64,000 nucleotides of DNA, from the NCBI GenBank assembly GCA_028284765.1, contig JANQRA010000016.1, forward strand, positions 1-64,000, in the 5' to 3' direction. Of this stretch, positions 54,470-62,563 are shown one piece after another (position 1 is the first letter of the stretch; the number at the start of each line of letters is the position of its first letter). The stretch is from Acidimicrobiia bacterium (GTDB lineage: Bacteria > Actinomycetota > Acidimicrobiia > Spongiisociales > ZC4RG35). Both the position numbers and the translations under genes were made by a program. The notes under the pieces were generated by a model. It worked only from the letters and a program-made list of their open reading frames with translations, did no database searches and was not told the origin of the DNA.

Positions 54470-55857
54470 GAGGTCTCCTGACACAACATGCGGCTCAGTC
54501 TGGTCCGCGTGATCTTGCGCTGCTCGCCTGCGGCGACTTTCAACTCGGTCTCTCGTTCGTTGTCGAGGCGAGACTTCGCTATCTCCAGCATCTCTTCTCC
54601 ACTCTTGCCTGAGGCATAGACGATGTAGATGAAGTCGAAACGAGACTCGTATTCAGCGTTGATCGCAGCGAGTTGTTCCTCGTGACCAGCGGAGCCGGCC
54701 TGCTCCGACGACTCGACTTTGTCTCCCTTCTCGCCGATCCGGGGATGGGAGGAGAAGGCGTCCAGCCAGTCAGACTCGTTCAAACGATCAAAGGCCGATT
54801 CGGCAGCAGCAAACACTTCGTCCAAAGACGCAAACGGACGCGACATGAGCATCGTCTCTACCCAAGCCTCCGAGCCACAAGCCGCCCGGAAGAAGCCTGT
54901 CGCCGCGGTCTCCAAGAGGGCGTTGAGGTACTCGAGTCGCTTCTCCCCTGCCGGTCCCGGGTTCGCCTTGCCGCGCACCCGCATCCGGGCCAGACCTCCA
55001 TCAGGATGGATCGAAAGACGAACGAACCGAGCATGCTCACCCGCCAACTCGATTTCATTCACTGAGTCCTTCTCGACAGGCACACGGTCAGCCACCTGAG
55101 TCCATTCGTCCCCGTCTTCGGACACATCGAACGAGATCCAGCCCGGACTATTGCCCTTGAAATGCGTGGTATCGGCTATCACCCGGTCGATAGCTCCGGG
55201 CAGACCAAGCTCGAATGTCGCCCAATCGTGACCTGGCCCTCGCCGACGTTTGGTCTCCCAGCCGTCCCACATACCGGCTGATTGGCTTGGAAGCAGAAGG
55301 TTCGACGGCGGTGAGTAATGGAAGTCGGACGCGGCAAGCCACTTCCCGCCCACGACAGCCGACGCTAGGTCGATCTCACCGTCAGGACAGACATCCTGCA
55401 TGGCCGGTATCGGATCACCTTCCACACGAAGTCGGGCAACACCGCCATCGGGATAGATACAGAGACGAACGTGGGTGACTCGACGGTCGAGGTCAACATC
55501 GAACGAAGCACTGATGTCGCCTTCCAAACTCGTCTGCGCGATCACATCGGTCCAGTCCACACCATCACCCGAAACCTCGAGCGAAAAGGACTCCGGGTAG
55601 TTGCCCGTGAAAAAGGACGTGTCCACTGTCACTCGACGGATTCGACCTGGGATCCCGAGCGCAATCTCACACCAATCATGCCCTTCGTCACGACGACGAC
55701 GCGTCTCCCAGCCGTCCATCCACTTCCCACGATCGGTGTAGGCGTCTTCCTTCCACACGGGGTTAGCCACCTTGAGCAGATTCTCCGCTTCGGCGAAGAA
55801 CTCGTCGTTGAAACCAACGATGCGCCCGCCTGCAGCTTCTGAGATGAGATCGATCAT
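54466..55857 (-). CDS. Allantoicase fused to OHCU decarboxylase
   Basis: 463 aa. Residues 1-about 305 are allantoicase, seen as two repeated units (KWMDGWETRRRRDEGHDWCE and GMWDGWETKRRRGPGHDWAT, each followed by a TTxF/HFKGN-type motif). Residues about 310-463 are OHCU decarboxylase (LNALLETAATGFFRAACGS, FSSHPRIGEKGD with the catalytic His, then ITRTRLSRML). The two halves act at different points: OHCU to allantoin, and, after allantoinase, allantoate to ureidoglycolate plus urea. ATGA overlap with the allantoinase gene, GTGA overlap with HIU hydrolase. Confidence 0.92.
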   Translation of the reverse strand: MIDLISEAAGGRIVGFNDEFFAEAENLLKVANPVWKEDAYTDRGKWMDGWETRRRRDEGHDWCEIALGIPGRIRRVTVDTSFFTGNYPESFSLEVSGDGVDWTDVIAQTSLEGDISASFDVDLDRRVTHVRLCIYPDGGVARLRVEGDPIPAMQDVCPDGEIDLASAVVGGKWLAASDFHYSPPSNLLLPSQSAGMWDGWETKRRRGPGHDWATFELGLPGAIDRVIADTTHFKGNSPGWISFDVSEDGDEWTQVADRVPVEKDSVNEIELAGEHARFVRLSIHPDGGLARMRVRGKANPGPAGEKRLEYLNALLETAATGFFRAACGSEAWVETMLMSRPFASLDEVFAAAESAFDRLNESDWLDAFSSHPRIGEKGDKVESSEQAGSAGHEEQLAAINAEYESRFDFIYIVYASGKSGEEMLEIAKSRLDNERETELKVAAGEQRKITRTRLSRMLCQETS

Positions 55858-57050
55858 TTCCGCTCGAGCATCTTCGCAGGTGACCCCAGCCTCACGTCAA
55901 CGACGCGCCCTCGCAAGGTCATGCCGTCATAGGGGGTGATCGGATGCCGGTGATAGAGATCGCCGGCACGAACGCGGGTCTGACCATCAGGGTCGAGGAC
56001 GACCAAATCGGCGTCCTTTCCAACTTCAAAGCTGCCCTTGCGGTCATCCAGGCCGGCAAGCCGAGCCGGGTTCAACGCGAGCCAGTCCCTCAGCTCTGGC
56101 CAGTCGATCCCACGCCCGACAGCCGCCGCCCAGGTTGCAACCAATCGGAGTTGCACTGAGGAAATCCCTCCCCAGGAAGTCGAGAAGTCATCGGTTTTCA
56201 GCTCTGTCGGGGAAGGCGAGTGATCGGAGACAACCATGCTCAGAACTCCTTCTTTCAGGCCAGCCCACAAGGCTTCTTTATGGTCGGCTGTGCGAATCGG
56301 GGGAGCGCATTTGAAGGCGGGACCTGTCACATCGTCCGCGACGAATGTCAGATAGTGCGGGCAGGTCTCTCCGCTAAGACCCAAGCCCGCGATGGCATCA
56401 ACTCCCTCTGACGACGAAACGTGGAGCACATGGGCGTTGGTGCCGGCAAGCATCTGGATGGCAGCCGCTTCGGCTTCGGGAGGTCGCGAATCGAGGTACG
56501 CCGCATAGGAGCCGTTAGCCGGTGCGGTTAGGTGCTCGTCGGCCTCGGCATGGACCAACATCGGAGTGTTGACAACGACAGACAGAGGATCGGCCACCGG
56601 AGGGAACTCCGGTACTCCGGAGTCGGTCATGAAGATCTTGAAACCACATACGCCCATCTCCTCGAGCGCGTCCACCTCACTCTCGGACCCAGGAACAACA
56701 CCTCCCCAAAACGCGACGTCACACAGAATTCGTCCACGTGCCGCATCCTGCTTGGTAGTCAGAGCCTCGACGCTGACAGTCGGTGGGATCGAGTTGAGAG
56801 GCATATCGACGATGGTTGTGGTGCCTCCGGCGAGGGCTGCCCTCGTAGCCGAAGCGAAGCCCTCCCATTCTGTGCGTCCTGGCTCGTTGACATGGACGTG
56901 TGAGTCGACGAGGCCTGGCAAGAGCAGCAGATCTCCGAAGTCTTCGTCAGCCGGACCAGATCCGATCTCGACAATGACGCCGTCCTCGTACCTGAGCGTG
57001 GCTGGCCGCACCTCATCGAGAACGACACGACTTGAACGGACCGACGGCAT
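55854..57050 (-). CDS. allB: Allantoinase
   Basis: 398 aa, ATG at 57050. Zinc ligands in LVDSHVHVNEPGRTEWEGF, HVLHVSSSEG and DHSPSP; a lysine in CGFKIFM is at the carbamylated position of the family. Hydrolyses allantoin to allantoate. First gene of the four-gene operon that covers urate to ureidoglycolate. Confidence 0.94.
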   Translation of the reverse strand: MPSVRSSRVVLDEVRPATLRYEDGVIVEIGSGPADEDFGDLLLLPGLVDSHVHVNEPGRTEWEGFASATRAALAGGTTTIVDMPLNSIPPTVSVEALTTKQDAARGRILCDVAFWGGVVPGSESEVDALEEMGVCGFKIFMTDSGVPEFPPVADPLSVVVNTPMLVHAEADEHLTAPANGSYAAYLDSRPPEAEAAAIQMLAGTNAHVLHVSSSEGVDAIAGLGLSGETCPHYLTFVADDVTGPAFKCAPPIRTADHKEALWAGLKEGVLSMVVSDHSPSPTELKTDDFSTSWGGISSVQLRLVATWAAAVGRGIDWPELRDWLALNPARLAGLDDRKGSFEVGKDADLVVLDPDGQTRVRAGDLYHRHPITPYDGMTLRGRVVDVRLGSPAKMLERK

Positions 57051-57060
57051 CTTCTCAAAC

Positions 57061-57066
57061 TAACTT
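57061..57066 (+). promoter_or_regulatory. -10 element before the HdeD-like gene
   Basis: TAACTT ends 7 nt before ATG 57074 in the short divergent space from allB; no ribosome-binding site, suggesting a leaderless transcript. Confidence 0.35.
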
Positions 57067-57073
57067 GGTGCCT

Positions 57074-57598
57074 ATGACGACGGACTTCTCACCACAAGAG
57101 CGCATCATCAACTACGCCTTCCTGCTTGGAGGGATCACCGCGGCGATATTCGGTCTCATCCTCCTCTTTCGTCAGGACGCCGCCATCGGGATCGTGGCTC
57201 TGCTCCTCGGTCTCTACTGGTTGATCCAGGGCGCGTTCCTGTTGTTCAGCGTCCTCATAGACAAGACAGACATGTGGTGGAAGCTGATAGTCGGCGTCAT
57301 TGGGCTGACCGCCGGCCTCGTCGTCTTGGCCAACCCGGTCCAGACCGGCACCTTCCTCGGAACTGCCCTGGCGGTGGTTCTTGGATTCCTCGGACTAGCA
57401 ATCGGTGTTGTGGCATTGATTGGTGGATATCGGTCGAAGAACTTCGGGTCAATCGTCTTTGGTGTCCTGAGCGGTGCCATCGGAATTCTCGTTCTGGCAG
57501 TCCCCGAGGGCTCCTTCACGACCATGGTGACGATTCTCGGCATCATCCTTCTCGTTCAAGGGGTGGTCGCCGTCTTCATCGCTGTCCGAACCGACTAG
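57074..57598 (+). CDS. HdeD/DUF308-family membrane protein
   Basis: 174 aa from ATG 57074. Six hydrophobic helices in three pairs, with the repeating small-residue pattern (FLLGGITAAIFGLILLF, LLLGLYWLIQGAFLLFSVL, FGVLSGAIGILVLAVPEGS). HdeD-type proteins are linked to acid resistance in E. coli; function elsewhere is unknown. Confidence 0.85.
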   Translation: MTTDFSPQERIINYAFLLGGITAAIFGLILLFRQDAAIGIVALLLGLYWLIQGAFLLFSVLIDKTDMWWKLIVGVIGLTAGLVVLANPVQTGTFLGTALAVVLGFLGLAIGVVALIGGYRSKNFGSIVFGVLSGAIGILVLAVPEGSFTTMVTILGIILLVQGVVAVFIAVRTD

Positions 57599-57711
57599 GT
57601 AGTCTTATTCCATGGCAGTCGTAACACCGATTGCGCGCAGGAGAGGTCTGTTCGCCGCTCCCTAAACGCCGCTCCATATGAGTTGAAAGCACACGACCCT
57701 TAGGAGCACCA

Positions 57712-58989
57712 ATGACAGACCTACTCGCCCGGCACAACGATGTTCTCGCGCCGGTTATTGCATTCGATACCGACATCCACGCCGCCTCTGCTGACGGCAT
57801 CTGGGTGACCGACCCCGACGGCAATCGCTGGGCTGACTTCGCATGCGGCACGGCCGTCACCAACCTCGGACATCGTCATCCGGCGGTGGTCGAGGCTGCC
57901 CACAATCAAATCGACCACCTGATGCACTCGGGCTGCATTGTGCGCTACGACTCGATTGTCGAAGCTGCGGAACGGCTTCGAGACGTCACCCCTCCTCAGA
58001 TAGAGAAGTTTGCTTTCGCCAACTCGGGAGCCGAGGCCGTTGAGGCGGCCGTCAAGCTCGCCAAACACCATTCCCGTCGGCTCGGCGTCGTCGCCTTCCG
58101 TGGAGCGTTCCACGGACGGACGATGGGATCGGTCTCCTACACAACGTCAAACGCCAAGTATCGGGACGGCTATCACCCCGTTCTGGGTGCGGTCCATGTG
58201 GCGCCGTTCCCACACCCCTATCGATGGGGGATGTCAGAAGACGCAGCGGTCGATTCTTCGATTCACGAACTCCATCTGATGCTGAAGCATGAAATCCTGC
58301 CCAAGAACATCGCCTGCTTCCTCATCGAACCAGTGCAGGGAGAAGGTGGGTACTACCCGGCGCCGGCGCGCTTCATGGATGAGGTACGACAAGTCGCGGA
58401 CGATCACGGTATCGACATCATCTTCGACGAGGTCCAGACCGGTTTTGGTCGGACCGCTGAATGGTTCGCCGCCGACCACTACGACGCCAAGCCGGACATC
58501 ATGGCCATGGGCAAAGGTATCGCCAACGGGTTGCCGCTGTCGGCTTATGGCGCATCAGCGGAGATGATGAATGCTTGGCCTGTTGGATCTCACGGCACCA
58601 CATTTGGCGGAAACCCGGTGGCCACTGCGGCAGCGGTTGCGGTGATGGACACGATGGGCGACCTGCTCCCCCACGCTCGCAAGTTGTCGGAGCATGCCTT
58701 CAAACGTTTCCGAGAGGTTGCCGAGCGGCGGGAGACGATCGGTGATGTCAGAGGGCTCGGGCTCATGATCGGAGTCGAGTTCGTCAGCGATCGAGCTACC
58801 CGCACCCCGGATGCCAAGGCGTTCAAACACGTCCAGGCTCATGCCTTTGACCGTGAACTGATCATCATTGAGTGCGGTCCTGATGGGAATGTTCTTCGAT
58901 TCATCCCACCGCTAGTGACGACGATCGAAGAACTGGACTGGGCGATCGACCTCGTTGACGAGGGCCTGGAGAGCTGGGAATCGGCCTAA
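57712..58989 (+). CDS. Class III PLP aminotransferase (GabT/AGXT2-like)
   Basis: 425 aa, ATG with TAGGAG nearby. DPDGNRWADFACGTAVTNLGHRHPAV, FANSGAEAVEAAVKLAK, IFDEVQTGFGRTAEWFA and the PLP-lysine region IMAMGKGIANGLPLSA are intact. Substrate may be 4-aminobutyrate or, in this catabolic context, alanine-glyoxylate; AGXT2 belongs to the same class. Specificity is unresolved. Confidence 0.88.
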   Translation: MTDLLARHNDVLAPVIAFDTDIHAASADGIWVTDPDGNRWADFACGTAVTNLGHRHPAVVEAAHNQIDHLMHSGCIVRYDSIVEAAERLRDVTPPQIEKFAFANSGAEAVEAAVKLAKHHSRRLGVVAFRGAFHGRTMGSVSYTTSNAKYRDGYHPVLGAVHVAPFPHPYRWGMSEDAAVDSSIHELHLMLKHEILPKNIACFLIEPVQGEGGYYPAPARFMDEVRQVADDHGIDIIFDEVQTGFGRTAEWFAADHYDAKPDIMAMGKGIANGLPLSAYGASAEMMNAWPVGSHGTTFGGNPVATAAAVAVMDTMGDLLPHARKLSEHAFKRFREVAERRETIGDVRGLGLMIGVEFVSDRATRTPDAKAFKHVQAHAFDRELIIIECGPDGNVLRFIPPLVTTIEELDWAIDLVDEGLESWESA

Positions 58990-59020
58990 GCGGATCCCGG
59001 GCACCTGGGTTCGAGCCTCA

Positions 59021-59110
59021 TCTCATGGGCAAATTCATCGCCCAGAGTCCAATCGCATTGGACTCGAACCCCATTTCATGGGGCGATTTCATCGGCCAGG
59101 ACGTTTCATC
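59021..59110. repeat. Cluster of small hairpins built on TTTCAT-like units
   Basis: Within 90 nt: TGGGC/GCCCA (59026-59044 area), GAGTCCAAT-CGC-ATTGGACTC (59045-59065, perfect), CCCCAT-TTC-ATGGGG (59069-59083, perfect) and CGAT-TTC-ATCG (59084-59094, perfect). TCTCATGGGC, TTCATCGCCC, TTTCATGGGG, TTTCATCGGC and TTTCATCTGT recur as imperfect direct units. It lies between the aminotransferase and lipoprotein genes; it could be a structured untranslated region, a terminator or a decayed repeat. Confidence 0.6.
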
Positions 59111-59151
59111 TGTCGGGAACCATCGGCGCGACGGAAACCCTCTAACGAAGC

Positions 59152-59958
59152 ATGAGAAGGAAGATCGCGGGTCTGCTTGCTGTGCTCGCACTTGTGACCG
59201 CAGCCTGTACCACTGAATCCAACGAACAAGAGCCGTTGCCGAAACAAGGCAGTGGCGAGCCATTGATCCAGATCACTTCCGAAGGCGGGTTTGTACCCGT
59301 CGAGGTGGCTCTTGGAACAGGACCGCGCTACACACTTCTCGACGATGGGACGCTCATTCACCAAGGCGTGAGCGCGGCGATATTCCCGTCGCCGATTTTC
59401 CAACCAGCAATGGTGGTCCAGCTCGATGCAGATCAAATGGGAGACATTCGGTCCCTCATCGAGACGATGGGCCTGGCTGACCTCGACGACGAGGTCGACA
59501 ACAGTCAGAACCAATTCGTGGCGGACGCCTCGACCGAGGTCATCAAATACTGGGACGAGAGTGGCGCCCACCGTCTCGCCGTCTATGCACTGGGGATCGA
59601 GCAGAACCCCAGCGAACGCAACCAGGCGTTCCTCGACCTCATCGACTACATCGATCGTGCCGCGACTTCTTCCGAGTCTGTAGAGCCTTACGACAACCAG
59701 CAGCTGCGTGTGGTTGCCGGCCCGGGGTTTGTTGATCCGGAGTTCCAGGACGTCCGTGATTGGCCGTTCGGTGAAGAAGACTTCTCGACTTGGTCCGAGT
59801 TCCCCAACGGCTGGTTCTGCAAAGTCATGGGCAACACTGACGTCTTCGACGATGCGTCCACTGCCACTCAGTGGCGACACCCCGACCCCTCAGTCGCAGC
59901 CGAGCCTCTGACCCTGCTGGTACGCCCGGTTTATCCGGGTGAGACACCCTGCCCCTGA
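59152..59958 (+). CDS. Lipoprotein of unknown function
   Basis: 268 aa. Signal peptide with lipobox LVTAAC (C19) then an acidic linker. The mature part has VALGTGPRYTLLDDGTLIHQGV and a C-terminal PDPSVAAEPLTLLVRPVYPGETPCP with two of the few cysteines. This resembles uncharacterised actinobacterial secreted proteins that look beta-rich. Function is not recognised. Confidence 0.75.
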   Translation: MRRKIAGLLAVLALVTAACTTESNEQEPLPKQGSGEPLIQITSEGGFVPVEVALGTGPRYTLLDDGTLIHQGVSAAIFPSPIFQPAMVVQLDADQMGDIRSLIETMGLADLDDEVDNSQNQFVADASTEVIKYWDESGAHRLAVYALGIEQNPSERNQAFLDLIDYIDRAATSSESVEPYDNQQLRVVAGPGFVDPEFQDVRDWPFGEEDFSTWSEFPNGWFCKVMGNTDVFDDASTATQWRHPDPSVAAEPLTLLVRPVYPGETPCP

Positions 59959-59967
59959 ACTGATCTG

Positions 59968-59973
59968 TAGCCT
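59968..59973 (+). promoter_or_regulatory. -10 element before the acyltransferase gene
   Basis: TAGCCT ends 6 nt before ATG 59980, just after the lipoprotein stop; probable leaderless start. Confidence 0.35.
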
Positions 59974-59979
59974 CGTTGC

Positions 59980-60996
59980 ATGGCTGTGGCGGTGCCGCAT
60001 CCCCTAGTGCGTGCCCTGGTGGTGACGCCAGTGGCCTTTGTCGGATCACTGATCGTCACGATCCTTTCTCCGCTGCTCCATGCCATCCTCGCCCTGATCG
60101 ACCTTTTCGATCGCAAGAACTGGCGGTTCACGCGTGTCGGTGGGCTCGGTATCGCCTTCTGTGTTGTCGAGCTTTTTGGGTTGACACTCGCCTTTGGGAT
60201 CTGGGTCTTGAGTGGCTTCGGGCTCTGGATGAAGTCGAAGCCGATCCACAGGATGAACCGGTGGGTGATGGATACCTGGTTGGAGCTGATCACCCGAGCT
60301 ATCCGCGCGTTCATAGGCTTCGACGTCGCGTTTCCCTCAGATGACCTGCAGCCAGGACCAGCTCTTGTCCTCTCCCGTCACGCCGGGCCTGGTGATGCGT
60401 TGCTCGTTGCCCGCTCCCTGACTCACGATCACGATCGACAGCTTCGGATGCTGGGGACCACCAAGCTTCTGTGGGACCCCTTCTTCAACCATCTCGTCAA
60501 AAGGTTGCCGTTCTACTTCTGTGAGCCGCAGGCCGCGGATCCCCAACAGCAACTCGCGGACATTCAAGAAGCGGCCAGGACTATCGAGGACGACGGCGCC
60601 ATGGTCATCTTCCCAGAAGGTGGCAACTTCACACCGACGAGACAGGCCGCAGCATGGGAGCGACTCGAAGCCAGACACGACGAAGAGCACCTGAAACGAG
60701 CACGGAAGATGACACACGTACTGCCACCACGCTCCGGGGGAACACTCGCAGCGATCGAGGCCGCTCCTGAGGCGAACATCTTGCTCTTAGCCCACGTCGG
60801 CTTGGACGATCTGTTCAGCCTCCGTGATATCTGGGAAAGCGTCCCCCTGAAACGGACGGTGCGTGCTTCGTTCTGGTACGCCTCAGACAAGCCTCCCTCA
60901 GATGACCGCGAGGCGATGATCAACTGGCTCTACGACGAGTGGGAACGTGTGGACGCCTGGATCGATGAGGAATTCGACTCGGTGCTCGGCGACTGA
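59980..60996 (+). CDS. PlsC-family 1-acyl-glycerol-3-phosphate acyltransferase-like protein
   Basis: 338 aa. Two or three N-terminal membrane helices precede the acyltransferase motif HAGPGD (H134, D139; HX4D) and the FPEGGNFT block equivalent to FPEGTR. The long helical C-terminus (DEEHLKRARKMTHVLPPRSGG) is shared with a branch of membrane acyltransferases of unknown acceptor. Probably acts in phospholipid or glycolipid synthesis. Confidence 0.85.
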   Translation: MAVAVPHPLVRALVVTPVAFVGSLIVTILSPLLHAILALIDLFDRKNWRFTRVGGLGIAFCVVELFGLTLAFGIWVLSGFGLWMKSKPIHRMNRWVMDTWLELITRAIRAFIGFDVAFPSDDLQPGPALVLSRHAGPGDALLVARSLTHDHDRQLRMLGTTKLLWDPFFNHLVKRLPFYFCEPQAADPQQQLADIQEAARTIEDDGAMVIFPEGGNFTPTRQAAAWERLEARHDEEHLKRARKMTHVLPPRSGGTLAAIEAAPEANILLLAHVGLDDLFSLRDIWESVPLKRTVRASFWYASDKPPSDDREAMINWLYDEWERVDAWIDEEFDSVLGD

Positions 60997-60997
60997 G

Positions 60998-61510
60998 TCA
61001 ATCCAGCGGAGGTGGCGGAGGACCGAGAATGTCGATGCCCAGACTGGCGCAAACCTCAGCCACTAGCCCGGGATCGATGTCCTCCGGCCCGGGGATGTCC
61101 CTCGAGGCGAGTGGAGTGCCAAGGGCCGCCACCATCTTGTCGAACAAGGGCGGCCCCTCGGCAGATCCGGTGACATTGAGGATCGTCGCGCCATCCGAGA
61201 TGACCTGAAATCCGTGCGGTATCGCACGTGGTAGGAGTGCCAACGTCCCGGCTGGACCCTGTTTCTGGACATCTCCCATTGTGAACGTCACCTCGCCATC
61301 GAGGATCACGAACAACTCGTCCTCATGGTTGTGTCGATGCAAAGGCGGCCCGAACCCCCGAGGCGCTTCGAATTCGACCACGCTCAGTTGGCCGTCGACT
61401 CCTCCCGCCACCTTGACCGTGGCGAGGTGGTTGAGGAAGTGATAGTGCTGGCCACCCTGTGGCTCAACGAAGGTGGGCGATTGCGATGTTTGTGTCTCCA
61501 TGACCTCCAT
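60998..61510 (-). CDS. Cupin-domain protein
   Basis: 170 aa from ATG 61510 (ATG 61501 and TTG 61522 possible). Cupin motif 1 is PPLHRHNHEDELFVILDGEVTF and motif 2 the PRAIPHGFQV region, with His/Glu metal ligands present. The Pro-rich tail is odd. Function could be an oxygenase, isomerase or ligand-binding protein. Confidence 0.85.
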   Translation of the reverse strand: MEVMETQTSQSPTFVEPQGGQHYHFLNHLATVKVAGGVDGQLSVVEFEAPRGFGPPLHRHNHEDELFVILDGEVTFTMGDVQKQGPAGTLALLPRAIPHGFQVISDGATILNVTGSAEGPPLFDKMVAALGTPLASRDIPGPEDIDPGLVAEVCASLGIDILGPPPPPLD

Positions 61511-61536
61511 CGTGGAGACCAACCTTCCGAGAACCT

Positions 61537-62544
61537 TCAGATGATCTCAGCTGAGATGGACTCCCATCGTTCTCGAGCTTGATCAGCGAGTCTCGGTTGG
61601 TCCATTTCTTGAAGAGCTTCGATCAGAATCTCATGGCCCCTGAAGTCGTATCGGTCGACCTCGATCATCCGCCGGGCGATCGATTCCCTCGTCCCGGGCT
61701 GTTCGACTTCGATGATTGACTCCGCGGATTTGAAGAAGTGCGACCGCGCCTCATCGCGGACGCCAACCGACCAGTCTTCGTAGACGTCATCAGGCAGAAA
61801 ATCACCTTGGAACAGCTCCAACGCCTGAGAGTCATTGGCCGCAGTCAACATCTGCTCCAAATCGACAGACACGTGGTTGAGGTCAAGACGGACACTCGAG
61901 CGATCAGCAATGACACCTCCGCCAAGGACCTTGCGGACGAGCGACAGCTGGACAGAAAGACGCGCGCTGAGCCTCCGCATGTCGGACTCGTCAGGCCAGC
62001 ACAAGTCGATCAGCTGATCCCGTGTGACCGGCCAACCGCGGGCAGCAATCAAACGCTTGAGAATCTGTCGTGCATGCCGAGAACCCCAGTCACTCGACGA
62101 GAACTCCTCTCCATCGACCAACACCCGAAAGTGACCCAGCGTTTCGATCCGAACGTTTGGTGTGCTGATCTTTCGATCGGTCACGTTGCCAGTGGCGAAC
62201 ATGATTGCCATCGGCCCTCCCTCGGAACAGGCGAAGAGATGGGCGGTTTCGAAACCGGCAGCATCCATGACCGCCTTGAGGTCTTCCACCCTTTCATCGA
62301 TACCTGGGATCTTGCTTCTGCGACTCGAGGTCCCGGTACCACGTTTGTCGAACGCCAGGTATCGAGTGAAAGAACCGAACTCCTCGAGCATGACCCTGAT
62401 GTCTTTCCACTCCCAGGACGCTTCGATGTTCTGAGCCGTCGGGGGAATCCCGACCATTTTCGGCCCCTCGCCCCACACCTGATACCCCAAGCGGGCGCCT
62501 GCAGATTCGGCGTAGAGCAGCGGTGGTACGTGACCCGGTTTCAA
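61537..62544 (-). CDS. Truncated alpha/beta-hydrolase domain fused to a SARP/BTAD regulator
   Basis: 335 aa. Residues 1-about 120 follow the hydrolase family (LGYQVWGEGP, YLAFDKRGTGTSSR, FACSEGGPMA with Ser107 in ACSEG) but stop before the catalytic Asp and His. Residues about 130-225 form a SARP-type winged helix (VRIETLGHFRVLVDGEE, SRHARQILKRLIAARG, LIDLCWPDE) and 230-335 a BTAD helical domain (YDFRGHEILIEALQ). Hydrolase starts of this kind normally head adenylate-cyclase or LuxR-type proteins, so this is a sensor-like regulator. Confidence 0.75.
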   Translation of the reverse strand: MKPGHVPPLLYAESAGARLGYQVWGEGPKMVGIPPTAQNIEASWEWKDIRVMLEEFGSFTRYLAFDKRGTGTSSRRSKIPGIDERVEDLKAVMDAAGFETAHLFACSEGGPMAIMFATGNVTDRKISTPNVRIETLGHFRVLVDGEEFSSSDWGSRHARQILKRLIAARGWPVTRDQLIDLCWPDESDMRRLSARLSVQLSLVRKVLGGGVIADRSSVRLDLNHVSVDLEQMLTAANDSQALELFQGDFLPDDVYEDWSVGVRDEARSHFFKSAESIIEVEQPGTRESIARRMIEVDRYDFRGHEILIEALQEMDQPRLADQARERWESISAEII

Positions 62545-62563
62545 TTCGAGTGATCTCGTGCGG

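Noticed and set aside
58996-59070. tRNA-like GGTTCGAGCC and GGGTTCGAGTCC strings on both strands
   Set aside because: The bases around TTCGAG do not form a 5-bp T-stem and no anticodon arm or acceptor pairing could be found, so no tRNA is called.
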